Origin: Rhodobacter sp. | Lineage (GTDB): Bacteria; Pseudomonadota; Alphaproteobacteria; Rhodobacterales; Rhodobacteraceae | Assembly (NCBI GenBank): GCA_027489175.1 | Contig: JAIYAE010000022.1 | Coordinates: 1-57,978 of the forward strand | Length of the DNA stretch: 57,978 nt | Direction of reading: 5' to 3' | Shown here: piece by piece, positions 44,205 to 53,164 of the stretch | Layout of the letters: the number at the start of each line of letters is the position of its first letter | How positions within the stretch are numbered: the first letter of the stretch is position 1 | The notes under the pieces: generated by a model | What the model saw: only the letters and a program-made list of their open reading frames with translations | The model's database searches: none | Told to the model about the DNA's origin: nothing | Made by a program: the position numbers and the translations under genes

Positions 44205-47116
44205 GCCAGATCCTCGGGCACGGCATCCGCCGTCATGTCCCATTCGCCAAAGCGCGAGAGGTGGTCATAATCCGACGGGTCCTTGACCGTCTTCATCGCC
44301 CGCCGCGCGGTGTAGCCTTGGGTGGCGCGCATGTAGCGGGCGATCAGGGTGGCGAATTTGTCCCAGACGGCATCCACCTCGCCCGGCTGCAGGGCGTTTT
44401 CGACCAGCTTGAAGTCTGCCTTGACCCCGACATAAGCCACCCGAGCCACTTCGCCGGGATCAAGGCCGGGGAAGGCCCCACGTTCCGCCATCGCGGCGGC
44501 GAGGAGGAGTTGCTTGTCGAAATGCTTTTGTTCGTCAGGGGTGGGCGGATTGCCGGTCTTGTAGTCGATCACCAAAAGCCGGCCATCTGCGAGCCGGTCA
44601 ATCCGGTCCGGCTTGCCGGTCAGGGTGAACTCAAGGCCCTCCAGCCGCGCGGCACCCCTTTCCTCCAGCAAAACCGGGTCACCCCCCGTGCTGGCGGAAA
44701 AGGCAAGGAAGGCATCCGCCGCCTTTTCGATCCGCGACCGCCAGATGGCGCGGGCGAGGGGCCAGGCCACGCGCCGGGCCAGCACGTCATCAGCGATGCG
44801 CAGCAGGTCCTCGCGGGTGGCGGCCCGGTCGCGCACGAAGCCTTCCATGATTTCATGCAGGACCACGCCGCGCAGGCGCGGGTCCGCCTCGGGGCGCAGG
44901 GGGTCAAGCGGGCGCAGGCGCAGGACATGCTTGGCGTAGATCGCATAAGGATCGCGGATCAGGGTCTTGATCTCGGTCACCGACAGCTGTTTCGGACGCG
45001 CAGCGACCGGCGGGCGGGGGGAGGGGCGGGTGGCCGGCACAGCCTCCCCCACCGGCGTATCGAAGGCCGCCGCCTGATCCAGCCAGACCTGCCCGCGCGC
45101 CCGCATCGCCTCCAACGCCTCAGGCCCGTGGCGTTCTGGCAACCCCTCCATCAGGTTGACCAGCCGGTTCAGCCAGCGCGAGGGCACCGTCTCAGCCTCC
45201 GCCCCCCTGACAGCGCGGGACAGCATGACCGTGGGGGCCGCGACTGCCTGCTGATAGTCATGCGCCGAGAGGCCGATCTTGCGCTCGGGCAGCAAAAGCC
45301 CGGCCTCCTTGCGCATGGCGCGGTTCAGCCAGGGGTCAGGTGGCGGCTGGGCGGGCCAAACCCCGTCGTTCAAACCGCCAAGGATCACCAGATCCGCGCC
45401 CTGCACCCGCGCCTCAAGCGTGCCCCAGATCATGATGCCGGGATGCACGGTTTCCGTCTCCCGCACTTCATACCGGTTCAGGACGGCGCGGAAGAGGCTG
45501 GCATAGTCGGCAGGCGTCAGGATGCCCGCAACGCCCGCCTCGGCCTGCAAGTCGGTGACCGCCTCCAGCGCCTTGATGCCCGCCTCCTTGTCCCAAAGCC
45601 CACCATCGCCCACATCGGCAAAGCCGCGCGCAAGGCTGCGCGTCACCTCCAGATGCCGGGCGACGAATTCAGCCAGCGGCATTGGCCCGGCCGTGTCATG
45701 CCCGCAGAGGGCCGTGCCGATCAGCGCCGCCCACTTTTCCGCCCCCGCAAGACCGGACGCCGCCGCCCAGGCCGCCAGACTTTCCGCCGTGGGGAAAGCA
45801 GGGCCATGGCGGCGGGCGTGAAGCTCATACTCGCGGGTCAAGATCAGGTGCTGGCCCCGGCCAAAGGTCTGCCCCCTGCCAGTGAAGGTCAGCGGGTGCT
45901 TCATCAGCGCCAGCGCCATATCCACCGTCAGCCGCTGACCGAACAGCCCCGTCACCTGCCGCAGCATCCGCCCCGGGGCCGACAGGGCCAGCGGGCGACC
46001 GGCGGAATCGTCCGGCCTGATGCCCCAACGGTCCAAGGCCGCCGTCACCCGGCGTGTCAGGTTTCGGTCTGGGCTGACCAGCGCGGCACGCTGGCCGACC
46101 TCGGCCGCCTGCCGCAGGATCAGCGCGATGGCCAGGGCCTCGGCCCGCTCGGACGGGGCTTCGATCAGGGTCAGGCCTTCGGTCTCAGACGGCAGGTCGG
46201 GCAGCTTTGGCCCCTCAGCCAGCCACTGGTCCGTGATCGGCGCGGGGCGGAGGGAGAGCGAGATCAGCCGGTTCCGCCCCGGCGCAGGGGCCTCGGCCAC
46301 CGTCCAGCGCTGCACGGAGTCGGGGGCGATGCCAAGGCCCTCGGTCACCCGGCGAAAGCGGTATTGCGGGTGATCCTCGGCCGTCAGCGCGTCATCCATG
46401 CTGGCCCAGACGGCATCCGGCAGATCGAAATCGAACCCCGGCAGCACCACCGCGCCATTCGGCAGCCGCGCCACCGCCTGCATCAGAAGGGCCGTCGTCC
46501 CGCGTGATCCGGTCGATCCTGCGACGATCACCGGATGCGCGGGCGGGGCCGCTACCCACCCGTCAGCCAAGGCGATTACCGCTTGGCGCAGCCGCGCCTC
46601 GCTGTCCGGCGCGTCGCCGTCCATTGCGTCGGACACGATGCCCAGAAACGCCTGCGTCCGCGCCCAGTGCGCCGAATGGTTCGCCACATCCAGCGCCGCG
46701 ATCCGCGCGGGGGGCACGCCTTCGCCCTGCATCTCATCCATCAGGGTGGCCAGGCTGTCGGCCAGATCATAAAGCGCCGCACGGGGGAAATGCGTGGTGC
46801 CAGTCTGCAAAAGCCGGTCCAGAAGGACGGACAGCTCCAGCCGCCTGCGCAGGGGCGAGACTGGCTCGGCCAAGGGCGTCGGGCCAAGGCTTGCGGCATC
46901 GGTGACGAGGAGGAGGCGCGGCAGGAAGCGCGCGCCTTGGGCGATGAAACACTCCGTCACCCGGCGGCGCATGCGCTGGGTGTTCAGGATCAGGGTGACC
47001 CGTGCCATCGCCTCTGGCGGCTGGCTTTCCATGCGGGTCAGCAGGCCGTGGACGAGTTCCGCCGGGAAATCCACGCCGGGGGGCAGGGCGAAGAGGTTGC
47101 AGGGGGTTTCAGCCAT
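44201..47116 (-). CDS. addB: Double-strand break repair nuclease AddB
   Basis: The AddB partner, 971 residues, of alphaproteobacterial type with a degenerate helicase part. No intact P-loop is visible. The C-terminal PD-(D/E)XK nuclease contains LLVIDYKTGNPPTPDE, with the catalytic Asp and Lys. A GVVLHEIMEGFVRD motif lies before it. The start overlaps murU by 8 bases. Confidence 0.92.
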   Translation of the reverse strand: MAETPCNLFALPPGVDFPAELVHGLLTRMESQPPEAMARVTLILNTQRMRRRVTECFIAQGARFLPRLLLVTDAASLGPTPLAEPVSPLRRRLELSVLLDRLLQTGTTHFPRAALYDLADSLATLMDEMQGEGVPPARIAALDVANHSAHWARTQAFLGIVSDAMDGDAPDSEARLRQAVIALADGWVAAPPAHPVIVAGSTGSRGTTALLMQAVARLPNGAVVLPGFDFDLPDAVWASMDDALTAEDHPQYRFRRVTEGLGIAPDSVQRWTVAEAPAPGRNRLISLSLRPAPITDQWLAEGPKLPDLPSETEGLTLIEAPSERAEALAIALILRQAAEVGQRAALVSPDRNLTRRVTAALDRWGIRPDDSAGRPLALSAPGRMLRQVTGLFGQRLTVDMALALMKHPLTFTGRGQTFGRGQHLILTREYELHARRHGPAFPTAESLAAWAAASGLAGAEKWAALIGTALCGHDTAGPMPLAEFVARHLEVTRSLARGFADVGDGGLWDKEAGIKALEAVTDLQAEAGVAGILTPADYASLFRAVLNRYEVRETETVHPGIMIWGTLEARVQGADLVILGGLNDGVWPAQPPPDPWLNRAMRKEAGLLLPERKIGLSAHDYQQAVAAPTVMLSRAVRGAEAETVPSRWLNRLVNLMEGLPERHGPEALEAMRARGQVWLDQAAAFDTPVGEAVPATRPSPRPPVAARPKQLSVTEIKTLIRDPYAIYAKHVLRLRPLDPLRPEADPRLRGVVLHEIMEGFVRDRAATREDLLRIADDVLARRVAWPLARAIWRSRIEKAADAFLAFSASTGGDPVLLEERGAARLEGLEFTLTGKPDRIDRLADGRLLVIDYKTGNPPTPDEQKHFDKQLLLAAAMAERGAFPGLDPGEVARVAYVGVKADFKLVENALQPGEVDAVWDKFATLIARYMRATQGYTARRAMKTVKDPSDYDHLSRFGEWDMTADAVPEDLA

Positions 47117-47804
47117 GCAGGGCATGGTGGAGGAGGTGCTCCGCCTCGGCAATCCCCTCCGGGTGGCCCACGTCGCACCAGCCGCCCTGATGGACGATGC
47201 CATAGGCGGTGCCGGCGGCGATCATGTCATTCCAGGTGCGGTTCAGGGAAAACACTGCCTCAGGGACATCCGAAAGGCGGGCGGGGTTCAGGATTTGTGC
47301 GCCGATATAGACGTGATCCTCGCCGCCCTGACCACGCGAGATGCGGCCCGTGTTGTCCAGCCGGAAGTCGCCCTTGGTCCCGTGGCCCTTGGTTTCGGTG
47401 ACCGGAAGCAGCAGCAGCAGCGCCTCCATATGGTCGTCCCAGGCGGCGGCGAGTTGGGCCAAGGGGTTGGCCCCAGTCCAGATGCCGTCGCTGTTCAGCA
47501 CCGCCACCGGCCCTTCGCCCAAAAGCGGAAGCGCCGCCCGCAGCCCACCCCCGGTTTCCAGAATCTGCGCGCGTTCGTCACTGATCGTGACCCCCCGGCC
47601 CGCGAGATGCGTCTCCATCTGGTCGGCAAGGTAATGGACGTTCACTACGATGCGGGCAGCGCCAGCGTCTGAGGCCACGTTCAGCGCATGGTCGATCAGC
47701 GGCCGCCCGGCGACGGGGATCAACGGCTTGGGCCGATCCGCGGTCAGCGCCCCCATCCGGGTACCGAAGCCTGCGGCGAAGATCATCAGCGGGAAGGGGA
47801 ACAT
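47109..47804 (-). CDS. murU: N-acetylmuramate 1-phosphate uridylyltransferase MurU-like
   Basis: A 231-residue nucleotidyltransferase. The nucleotide-binding start MIFAAGFGTRMGALTADRPKPLIPVAGRPLIDHAL and later GILNSDGIWTG-type residues (VAVLNSDGIWTGANPL) mark the family. With amgK beside it, it fits the AmgK/MurU peptidoglycan recycling route that makes UDP-MurNAc directly from MurNAc. An ATG at 47786 (TGATG junction with amgK) is an equally possible start, six codons in. Other sugar nucleotidyltransferases look alike, so the partner gene carries weight. Confidence 0.8.
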   Translation of the reverse strand: MFPFPLMIFAAGFGTRMGALTADRPKPLIPVAGRPLIDHALNVASDAGAARIVVNVHYLADQMETHLAGRGVTISDERAQILETGGGLRAALPLLGEGPVAVLNSDGIWTGANPLAQLAAAWDDHMEALLLLLPVTETKGHGTKGDFRLDNTGRISRGQGGEDHVYIGAQILNPARLSDVPEAVFSLNRTWNDMIAAGTAYGIVHQGGWCDVGHPEGIAEAEHLLHHALHG

Positions 47805-48811
47805 TGCGCGGCGATCCGGGTCAGGGTGTCAGGCGTGGGGTCGGGCAGGATGTCATCGCAGATGGTGAGCAAATCGGCCAGCGCCGGATGGGCAAGGTTG
47901 CGCTGCAACTGGCCCCAGACGCGGGGGATCAGCGGCAGATAGCCGGGTTTGCCCGCGACCAGCGCCAGCCGCGCGAAAACGCCCAGAATGCGCAGGGCCC
48001 GCAGCGCGCCGAGGGTGGCGTAATGGGCGGCAAAGGCGGTGGGGTCGGCCTGGGTCTGGTCGACAAAACGGGCAATCATGGCGGCTTCGGTTTCGGGGGC
48101 CACATCCCGCCGCGCATCCTGCAACAGCGAGACGAGGTCATAGCCCGGCTGGCCCATCTGCCCAAGCTGAAAGTCCAGGAGCCCCACCCGCGCCAGCCCC
48201 CCGCGCCCGGGCAACCAGAGGAGGTTCTCGGCATGGAAATCCCGCAGGATCAGCACGCGGGGGCCTTCGGCGTGGGCACGCAAGGCGGCCTCCAGCGCGG
48301 TCAGGAACGCCCCCGGATCGGGCTTTGTCCCGGTGGCGGCGAAGGCGTACCAGTCAAGCGCGAAACCCGCCGCCTGCGCCCAGTCTGCGGCGGAAAGGTC
48401 TGGCAGGCCGTCGGGCGCGGGGGTGCGCTGCAGGTGGCAGAGCACATCGACGGCGGCGGCGTAGAGGTCGGGTTCGCGGGTGGGTTCGGTTTCCAGCAGG
48501 CGGGCGAAAAGGTCGTCGCCAAGGTCTTCCAGCAGCAGGAACCCTTCGTCAGTATCGGCCACGCGCACCTCAGGCGCGGACAGGCCAAGGCTGCGCAAGT
48601 GCCGCGCCATGGCGACGAAGGCCACGGGGTCATCCGCCCCGCCGGGGGGGTTGTCCATCAGCACCGCCGTCGCTGCCCCGGCCCGCAGCCGTTCATAGCT
48701 CCGGTCCGAGGCGTCGCCCGCCAGATGCCGCCGTGTGGCCCCACCCCAGCCAGCCTGCGCCAGAAACCGCGTTGCCGCCGCCGCGCGGTCCGCCTTTTGC
48801 CGGTCCGTCAT
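47786..48811 (-). CDS. amgK: Anomeric MurNAc/GlcNAc kinase AmgK-like
   Basis: A 341-residue aminoglycoside-phosphotransferase-fold kinase. The catalytic loop LRDFHAENLLWLPG and the metal-binding LLDFQLGQMGQPGYDLVSLLQDARRD are typical of AmgK. It would phosphorylate the anomeric position of MurNAc, the substrate for the MurU encoded just downstream. The start overlaps tsaE by four bases. Confidence 0.82.
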   Translation of the reverse strand: MTDRQKADRAAAATRFLAQAGWGGATRRHLAGDASDRSYERLRAGAATAVLMDNPPGGADDPVAFVAMARHLRSLGLSAPEVRVADTDEGFLLLEDLGDDLFARLLETEPTREPDLYAAAVDVLCHLQRTPAPDGLPDLSAADWAQAAGFALDWYAFAATGTKPDPGAFLTALEAALRAHAEGPRVLILRDFHAENLLWLPGRGGLARVGLLDFQLGQMGQPGYDLVSLLQDARRDVAPETEAAMIARFVDQTQADPTAFAAHYATLGALRALRILGVFARLALVAGKPGYLPLIPRVWGQLQRNLAHPALADLLTICDDILPDPTPDTLTRIAAQCSPSR

Positions 48812-49287
48812 GCGGGGCCACCCAACGCCTTCCGCAAGCCCGGGCGTCCGCCGGTGACCACCGCGCGCCGCCCGTCCCCCCAGGCCTCAAGCCGCAGGTG
48901 AAGTGCGTCGGGGGGCTCGTGCCCGCCAAGACGGTCAGGCCATTCCACCAAGCAGATCGCCTTGGCGAAGGCGTCGTCAAGGCCAAGCTCCCACACCTCA
49001 TCCGGGTGGGTCAGGCGGTAGAGGTCGGCATGCCAGATCTCGACCCCGTCCGCCTCATAGACCTGAACCAGCGTGAAGCTGGGCGAGGGCACCTCTTCCG
49101 CGCGCCCGAGGCGGGCCTGGATGAAGGCGCGTGCGAGGTGGCTTTTGCCGGCGCCAATCGGCCCTTCCAGCAAGAGGCAATCCCCGACCTGCGCGACCGA
49201 CGCCAACCGCGCGCCCAGGGCGGCGGTGTCGTCAGCGGTGGGCAAGGGCAGGATCAGGGGGGAAATGGGGTCAGGCGCTTTGGTCAT
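48808..49287 (-). CDS. tsaE: tRNA threonylcarbamoyladenosine biosynthesis ATPase TsaE
   Basis: A 159-residue P-loop ATPase of the t6A pathway, with Walker A GPIGAGKSHLARAFIQARLG and the family motif SPSFTLVQVYEADGVEIWHADLYRLTHPDE. It acts with TsaB and TsaD, not seen here. The start at 49287 was preferred over an upstream codon at 49317. It leads the overlapping string tsaE-amgK-murU-addB-addA. Confidence 0.95.
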   Translation of the reverse strand: MTKAPDPISPLILPLPTADDTAALGARLASVAQVGDCLLLEGPIGAGKSHLARAFIQARLGRAEEVPSPSFTLVQVYEADGVEIWHADLYRLTHPDEVWELGLDDAFAKAICLVEWPDRLGGHEPPDALHLRLEAWGDGRRAVVTGGRPGLRKALGGPA

Positions 49288-49338
49288 GGGGCAGAGTCTA
49301 GCGATGGCGCGCACCACCGCAAGGCCAGAGCACCCCGG

Positions 49339-50931
49339 TCAGGCGAGCAGAAGCCGGTTGCTGACGTGTTCCAGGATCGGCCCGCCCACATCCGCCCCCC
49401 GCGCGCGGAAGGTGATCAAGGTTGCCCCCCCGGTCAGCGGACGGAAACGGATCGTCACCAGCCGCCCGTCCAGCATCCGCGCCTCACCGTCCCAGGGGGT
49501 TCGGTCGCCCAACGTCGTCACGAAATCGGTGGCATCGTCCCAGAGGAGCGTCGGTGCCGAATGTTCCCGCCACCAGGCACACAGCGTGCCGATCCCGGCA
49601 TCCGACAGCAGCACCGCCGGGTCATGGTTCCACAGCTGCGCATAGCCGATGTTCGACATCACCAGCTGCCCGCCCTGAGAAAACACGGCCACGCCTTCAT
49701 CCACCGCGTCGATCACCGACTGACCCAATTCCAGGTCCGCGCGGTAGCGGCGGGTCTGCGTCATCTCATGGCTGATGTCTTCGAACATCAGCGCCAGCGC
49801 CCCGTTCGGATGCGGCCGCCCGATCACCCGGTAGGTCTGACCGCCAGGAAGGCTCCAGGTTTCCTCGAACAGGCCCATCGAAGCCTCTTCTTCCAGTTTG
49901 ACCAATTGCTTGCGCCAGCTGCGATAGTCCTTCGGTTCCGGGATCATCGCCTTGGCGCGCATCGCGTCCAGCACCGATGACAAGGTCGGGCGCGAGATCA
50001 GGAAATCTGGCGCGAGCGAGGTCAGGTCGGCCAGCGCGGGGTTGAACAGCTGCAAGACGCGCTGGCGGTCAAAGATCGCCAGACCAATCGGGAGGTCGGC
50101 GAAAGTCTTGGTCAGCGTCTGCATGAAGTCGCGCAGCGCGGTTTCGGCCTGCACCGCAGAGTTGGCTGTCAGCGCATAGCACAGCACCTCATCCCCGACG
50201 GGCATGCGGACCAGATCGAACCACTCTGCCCCGCCTTGCATCTGCAGCTTCGTGCGCGTCGACCGCCCCGCGCTGAGGCTGACGCCCATGGACGAAGCGC
50301 GGACGTCCGCTTCGGGGAACAGCAGGGGCAGGGGCCAGGACAAATCTTCCCCCGGCGGCAGAAGTTCGGCCGCGCGGATCAGATAGGCGTGGTTGGCCCA
50401 GACCACCCCGCCCTGGCCTTCGCGCCACATCAGGACCGGGGCCCGCGCCAGCACCGCCCGCTGCGCCGCCAGTTCCTGCTGCAAGGCCGCCATCACTGCG
50501 CTGTCGCCGGTCGTCTGTCGCTGTTCGGTTGCGTTTTCGATCATCGTCAGTTTGGTCAGCCCGGTCACATGCTCCCCCCGAAGAAGAACCGGCGGCACCA
50601 CCCCGGGGCCCGAGGTCAGCGTGACCTGCCCCAGCCGCGGCAGGTTTTCCAGCACCTGCGGCAGGCCGGGAAACATCGGCCCAAGCCGGGAAAGCAGGCG
50701 TGACCAGGCGCGCGCATCCTCGCCCTCGGGCAGAAGCGACCGGGCGGCGGGGGTGGCGTCCAAGAGACGGTCCCCGTCAAAGAGAAACACCGTTTCGGGG
50801 ACATCTGGCGAGAAGATGCTGCGCGCCCTTGGTTGCCGCGCCTGCCATCCGGCCAGCAAAAGCAGGCTTGCCAGCGCCACACAGGTGGCACTTAGAACCA
50901 GTCCCAAGGCAGCGATCCAGTCAGCAGGCAT
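49339..50931 (-). CDS. Membrane-anchored PAS protein lacking a kinase domain
   Basis: A 530-residue protein. One N-terminal helix (WIAALGLVLSATCVALASLLLLAGW) precedes three or more PAS-like segments: RTLVFLF-DGD near residues 45-55, AELLPPGEDLSWPLPLLFPEADV, LPIGLAIFDRQRVLQLFNPALADL (about 285), and VIDAVDEGVAVFSQGGQLVMSNIGYAQLW (about 410). It ends at about residue 530 without any HisKA H-box, HATPase N/G boxes, GGDEF or EAL domain. It looks like a CckA- or DivL-type sensor that lost its output, or a scaffold. It lies immediately upstream of tsaE but downstream of regB, with a perfect CtrA-like site in its promoter. Confidence 0.8.
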   Translation of the reverse strand: MPADWIAALGLVLSATCVALASLLLLAGWQARQPRARSIFSPDVPETVFLFDGDRLLDATPAARSLLPEGEDARAWSRLLSRLGPMFPGLPQVLENLPRLGQVTLTSGPGVVPPVLLRGEHVTGLTKLTMIENATEQRQTTGDSAVMAALQQELAAQRAVLARAPVLMWREGQGGVVWANHAYLIRAAELLPPGEDLSWPLPLLFPEADVRASSMGVSLSAGRSTRTKLQMQGGAEWFDLVRMPVGDEVLCYALTANSAVQAETALRDFMQTLTKTFADLPIGLAIFDRQRVLQLFNPALADLTSLAPDFLISRPTLSSVLDAMRAKAMIPEPKDYRSWRKQLVKLEEEASMGLFEETWSLPGGQTYRVIGRPHPNGALALMFEDISHEMTQTRRYRADLELGQSVIDAVDEGVAVFSQGGQLVMSNIGYAQLWNHDPAVLLSDAGIGTLCAWWREHSAPTLLWDDATDFVTTLGDRTPWDGEARMLDGRLVTIRFRPLTGGATLITFRARGADVGGPILEHVSNRLLLA

Positions 50932-50978
50932 GACACGGCACCATCTTTAACGATGCGTTCAGCCTAAAGGCATATTCC

Positions 50979-50993
50979 TTAACCGACCGTTAA
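50979..50993. promoter_or_regulatory. Perfect CtrA-like site upstream of the PAS gene
   Basis: TTAA-CCGACCG-TTAA matches the CtrA consensus TTAA-N7-TTAA exactly, centred about 55 bases before the PAS start. It lies in the only gap between regB and that gene. This is the best such site in the window. Confidence 0.6.
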
Positions 50994-51010
50994 GCCTGCA
51001 GGTTGAGGGA

Positions 51011-52399
51011 TCAGCCGTCGATCTTGCGGTTCTTGCCCAGCGCGCCGCCGGGGGCTACGGCCAGATCGGCCATCGACCAGACCGCCTCAACCACCGCGCC
51101 CGAGCGTTCGGGGCGATCTTCTGGCGGCAGGAACGGATCGGTCGCGTTGGCGAAGGTCAGGTCGGCGCCGGACCGTTCCAGCAGGGTCTTGGCGATGAAA
51201 AGGCCAAGGCCCATGCCTTCATAGCCGGGGCGCGCTTCGGCCTGCGGGTCCGACCGGCGAAAGCGCACGAAGGGGTCTCCGATCCGGCCGATGACATTGG
51301 GGGGAAAGCCGTCACCATCGTCGATGATGCGGACGGTGACGGTCCGGTCCGTCCACTCCCCCTCGATCCAGACGGTGGTGCGGGCGAAATCCACCGCGTT
51401 CTGCACCAGATTGCGCAGGCCGTGAATGATCTCGGGCCGCCGCAGGATGGTGGGCTGACGGTCGGGGCTGCCTTCGACCGGGGCAAAGTTGAACTCCACC
51501 CGCTTGCCGCGCTGCATGTGGGGTTCGGCCGCCTCTCGCAGGGCGGCAGAGAGGGGGGCTTGCCGCAGATGAAGATCATCCTTCCCCGCGCGGCCCATGT
51601 CACGCAGGATGTCGCGGCAACGGTCGGCCTGATCGCGGATCAGCTTGGCGTCGTCCAGAAGGTCGGGGCGGTTGGCCAGTTCCTCCATCAGCTCGGCGCT
51701 GACCAGTTTGATGGTGGCCAGGGGGGTGCCAAGCTCATGCGCCGCCGCCGCCACCACGCCGCCAAGGTCGGTCAGCTTCTGTTCGCGGGCGAGGGCCATC
51801 TGCGTCGCCAACAGCGCCTGCGCCATCGACCGCATTTCCGTGGCCACTCGGCGTGAGTAAAGCCCAAGGAACAGGATGCCGATGACGATGGACAGCCAGA
51901 AGCCGAACTCAAACAGGCGCGGGATCACCAGTTCCCGCCCATCGGCAAAGCGCAAGGGCAGGTTCCAGAAGGCTGCGATGGTGATGAGAAGGATCGCGAT
52001 GCCGCCCAAAAGTACGGTTGATTGCAGACGCAGCGCAGAGGCCGAGATGGTGACCGGTGCCAGCACCAGAAGCGCGAAGGGGTTGGTCAGACCACCCGTC
52101 AGGAACACCAGGAACGACAGCTGCGTCAGGTCGAAGAGAAGGGTGAAGAACGCCTCGCCCTCGCTTAACCGTTTGTTCTCCGGGAAAAGGGTGATGGAGA
52201 AAAGGTTGGCCAGGACCGACGCCGCCACGGCCATGTAGCACATCACCAGCGGCAGCTGCATGCCGTACAGCTGGTCCACCGCAAGGATCGCCGCCAGCTG
52301 CCCGCCGATGGCCGTCCAGCGCAGCTGGATCAGCGTGCGCAGGCGGATCCAGTTGCTGCTGGCCTCCTCGACCGGAAGCATGATCCCCGCCGTAACCAT
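51011..52399 (-). CDS. regB: Redox sensor histidine kinase RegB (PrrB)
   Basis: The sensor of the RegB/RegA redox system, 462 residues with this start. Six membrane helices are followed by the H-box AAAHELGTPLATIKL (His 221). The quinone-binding motif GGLTNPF is at 102-108, and the redox-active cysteine at 261 (RDQADRCRDIL) lies exactly 40 residues after the phospho-His, as in known RegB. HATPase boxes NLVQNAVDF and GMGLGLFIAKTLLERSGA complete it. The open frame begins at 52435; the ATG at 52399 matches the length of known PrrB. Divergent from senC. Confidence 0.95.
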   Translation of the reverse strand: MVTAGIMLPVEEASSNWIRLRTLIQLRWTAIGGQLAAILAVDQLYGMQLPLVMCYMAVAASVLANLFSITLFPENKRLSEGEAFFTLLFDLTQLSFLVFLTGGLTNPFALLVLAPVTISASALRLQSTVLLGGIAILLITIAAFWNLPLRFADGRELVIPRLFEFGFWLSIVIGILFLGLYSRRVATEMRSMAQALLATQMALAREQKLTDLGGVVAAAAHELGTPLATIKLVSAELMEELANRPDLLDDAKLIRDQADRCRDILRDMGRAGKDDLHLRQAPLSAALREAAEPHMQRGKRVEFNFAPVEGSPDRQPTILRRPEIIHGLRNLVQNAVDFARTTVWIEGEWTDRTVTVRIIDDGDGFPPNVIGRIGDPFVRFRRSDPQAEARPGYEGMGLGLFIAKTLLERSGADLTFANATDPFLPPEDRPERSGAVVEAVWSMADLAVAPGGALGKNRKIDG

Positions 52400-52495
52400 T
52401 CTGTGACCCACGCTTTCCTGCCCGGCGTTTGCCATTGTTAAGGCCGCTGGCTTCTGGGATCAATGCGACGGGATTGACCACCTCCGAGGACCCGA

Positions 52496-53122
52496 ATGAC
52501 CCGTCTTTACGCCAGCTTTGCCGCCGCCGCCGTGGCCGCCCTTCTGGGGGCGTCAACCTGGTATGTGCTGTTCAACCGCCCCGATGACGCCTTTGCCCAG
52601 TGCCGCCAAGGCCAGGTGGCCGGGGGGGATATCGGCGGGCCTTTCACGCTGGTCAATACGGCGGGCCAGACGGTGACGGATGCCGAGGTGCTGACCAAAC
52701 CGGCGCTGGTCTATTTCGGCTACACCTTCTGCCCCGATGTCTGCCCGTTCGACATGGCCCGCAACGTCGAGGCGGTGGATATCCTTGAGGACCGTGGCCT
52801 TGACGTGACCCCTGTCTTCATCTCGATCGACCCCGAGCGGGATACCCCCGAAGCCCTTGCCGATTACGCAGCAAACATGCACCCCAAGCTGATTGCGCTG
52901 ACTGGGACGGATGAGCAGGTCAAAACCGCCTCACAGGCCTACAAGACCTTTTACCGACGCCAGCCTTCCGAGGATGAGTTTTATCTGATGGACCATTCCA
53001 CTTTCACCTATCTGATGCTGCCCGGCACCGGCTTTGTGGATTTTTTCCGGCGCGAGGTTACTTCTGACCAGATGGCAGAAGGGGTCGCCTGTTTCATTGA
53101 GGCCAGCGCAGGCCAGAACTGA
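52496..53122 (+). CDS. senC: SCO1/SenC copper chaperone (PrrC)
   Basis: A 208-residue membrane-anchored thioredoxin-like protein of the SCO/SenC family. One N-terminal helix (SFAAAAVAALLGASTWYVLF) anchors it, and the copper-binding CPDVC is at 79-83 (FGYTFCPDVCPFDMARN). A histidine ligand follows in LMDHSTFTYLM. In Rhodobacter it affects cytochrome oxidase assembly and RegB signalling. Transcribed with regA, 42 bases downstream. Confidence 0.94.
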   Translation: MTRLYASFAAAAVAALLGASTWYVLFNRPDDAFAQCRQGQVAGGDIGGPFTLVNTAGQTVTDAEVLTKPALVYFGYTFCPDVCPFDMARNVEAVDILEDRGLDVTPVFISIDPERDTPEALADYAANMHPKLIALTGTDEQVKTASQAYKTFYRRQPSEDEFYLMDHSTFTYLMLPGTGFVDFFRREVTSDQMAEGVACFIEASAGQN

Positions 53123-53164
53123 TCTGCGCCAGCCCCCTTGGGCCCGGACGTAAAGGAAAGACGC

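Noticed and set aside
44261..46507. 748-codon plus-strand frame inside addB
   Set aside because: It is antisense to a clear AddB with nuclease motif, and the product is an Arg/Gln/Gly-rich shadow with no domain.
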